Shown in pieces: positions 63,929 to 64,000 of a DNA stretch of 64,000 bases (its first letter is position 1; every line of letters begins with the position of its first letter). The DNA comes from Vibrio echinoideorum (GTDB lineage: Bacteria; Pseudomonadota; Gammaproteobacteria; Enterobacterales; Vibrionaceae), in the NCBI RefSeq assembly GCF_024347455.1, contig NZ_AP025483.1:1922001-1986000 (forward strand), in the 5' to 3' direction. The translations under genes were made by a program, and so were the position numbers. The notes beneath the pieces were generated by a model, which saw nothing but the letters and a program-made list of their open reading frames with translations, was not told the DNA's origin and did no database searches.

Positions 63929-64000
63929 AAATTTCAGCATGCTCATTATTCCGTAAACCCTCGCCATGATTGCTTGGCGAGTCTTTTCATTACCTACCTC

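Noticed and set aside
1..64000. tRNA or rRNA genes
   Set aside because: No cloverleaf-like segment with a GTTCGA-type T-loop or rRNA-like block was recognised in the intergenic regions, though no dedicated scan could be run.

Overview
The window reads as chromosome 1 of a marine Vibrio, probably from or near the Splendidus clade; that placement is inferred from protein resemblance and gene order, since no search could be run. The block sbcB - lrgA/lrgB-like - cdd - purT - tpm - relV - ihfA (51.4-61.8 kb) matches the order known from Vibrio cholerae chromosome 1. The cobTSUC, btuCD, cydABX and astE genes are ordinary vibrio housekeeping and salvage genes.

Layout. 0-5.6 kb: two small genes, metA behind tandem Met boxes, a PilF/PilW-like lipoprotein, rlmF with a YgjP-like peptidase, and a glutaredoxin-like protein. 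5.6-8.6 kb: a LysR regulator, a partial second copy of its 5' end and an MFS transporter; the two lysR copies form a sequence mosaic. 8.7-12.4 kb: DUF1415, a GAF-GGDEF cyclase, a MazG-like protein, GNAT and a 60-aa protein. 12.5-16.9 kb: cydABX (cydX is only 33 codons) behind a MocR-type regulator, with a direct-repeat operator candidate in front of cydA. 17.1-20.5 kb: two chitin-active AA10 LPMO genes in tandem; the gbpA orthologue carries an in-frame amber codon. 21-30.3 kb: vitamin B12 uptake (btuCD) and nucleotide-loop assembly (cobT, cobS, cobU, cobC), with astE and an M3 peptidase between them. 30.4-36.9 kb: a possible membrane protein, an oxidoreductase, tcyP, an aldo/keto reductase and GlcG-like pair with a divergent LysR, and a YdcF-like protein.

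36.9-50.3 kb is the most accessory-looking part. It holds an aerolysin-family pore-forming toxin whose signal peptide is out of frame by one base, a small Cys-rich protein, two related terminator hairpins flanking that pair, a secreted sphingomyelinase followed at once by a membrane-anchored helical protein built like a lipase foldase, an AraC/DUF2804/sterol-desaturase group, and a four-gene chaperone-usher pilus locus with DUF4402-type pilins behind about 1 kb of AT-rich DNA. 58.7-61.2 kb is a periplasmic sulfite-oxidation operon (sulfite oxidase plus three c-type cytochromes). After ihfA, where pheT would usually be expected, the window instead has an SDR gene divergent from an XRE-type regulator, which suggests an insertion.

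Regulatory DNA that can be read directly: MetJ boxes at metA, a PurR box at purT, and a CRP-CytR-CRP layout at cdd. Five arrays of 6-8 bp tandem repeats lie just 3' of genes. No tRNA, rRNA, CRISPR array, complete insertion sequence or cobalamin riboswitch was recognised.
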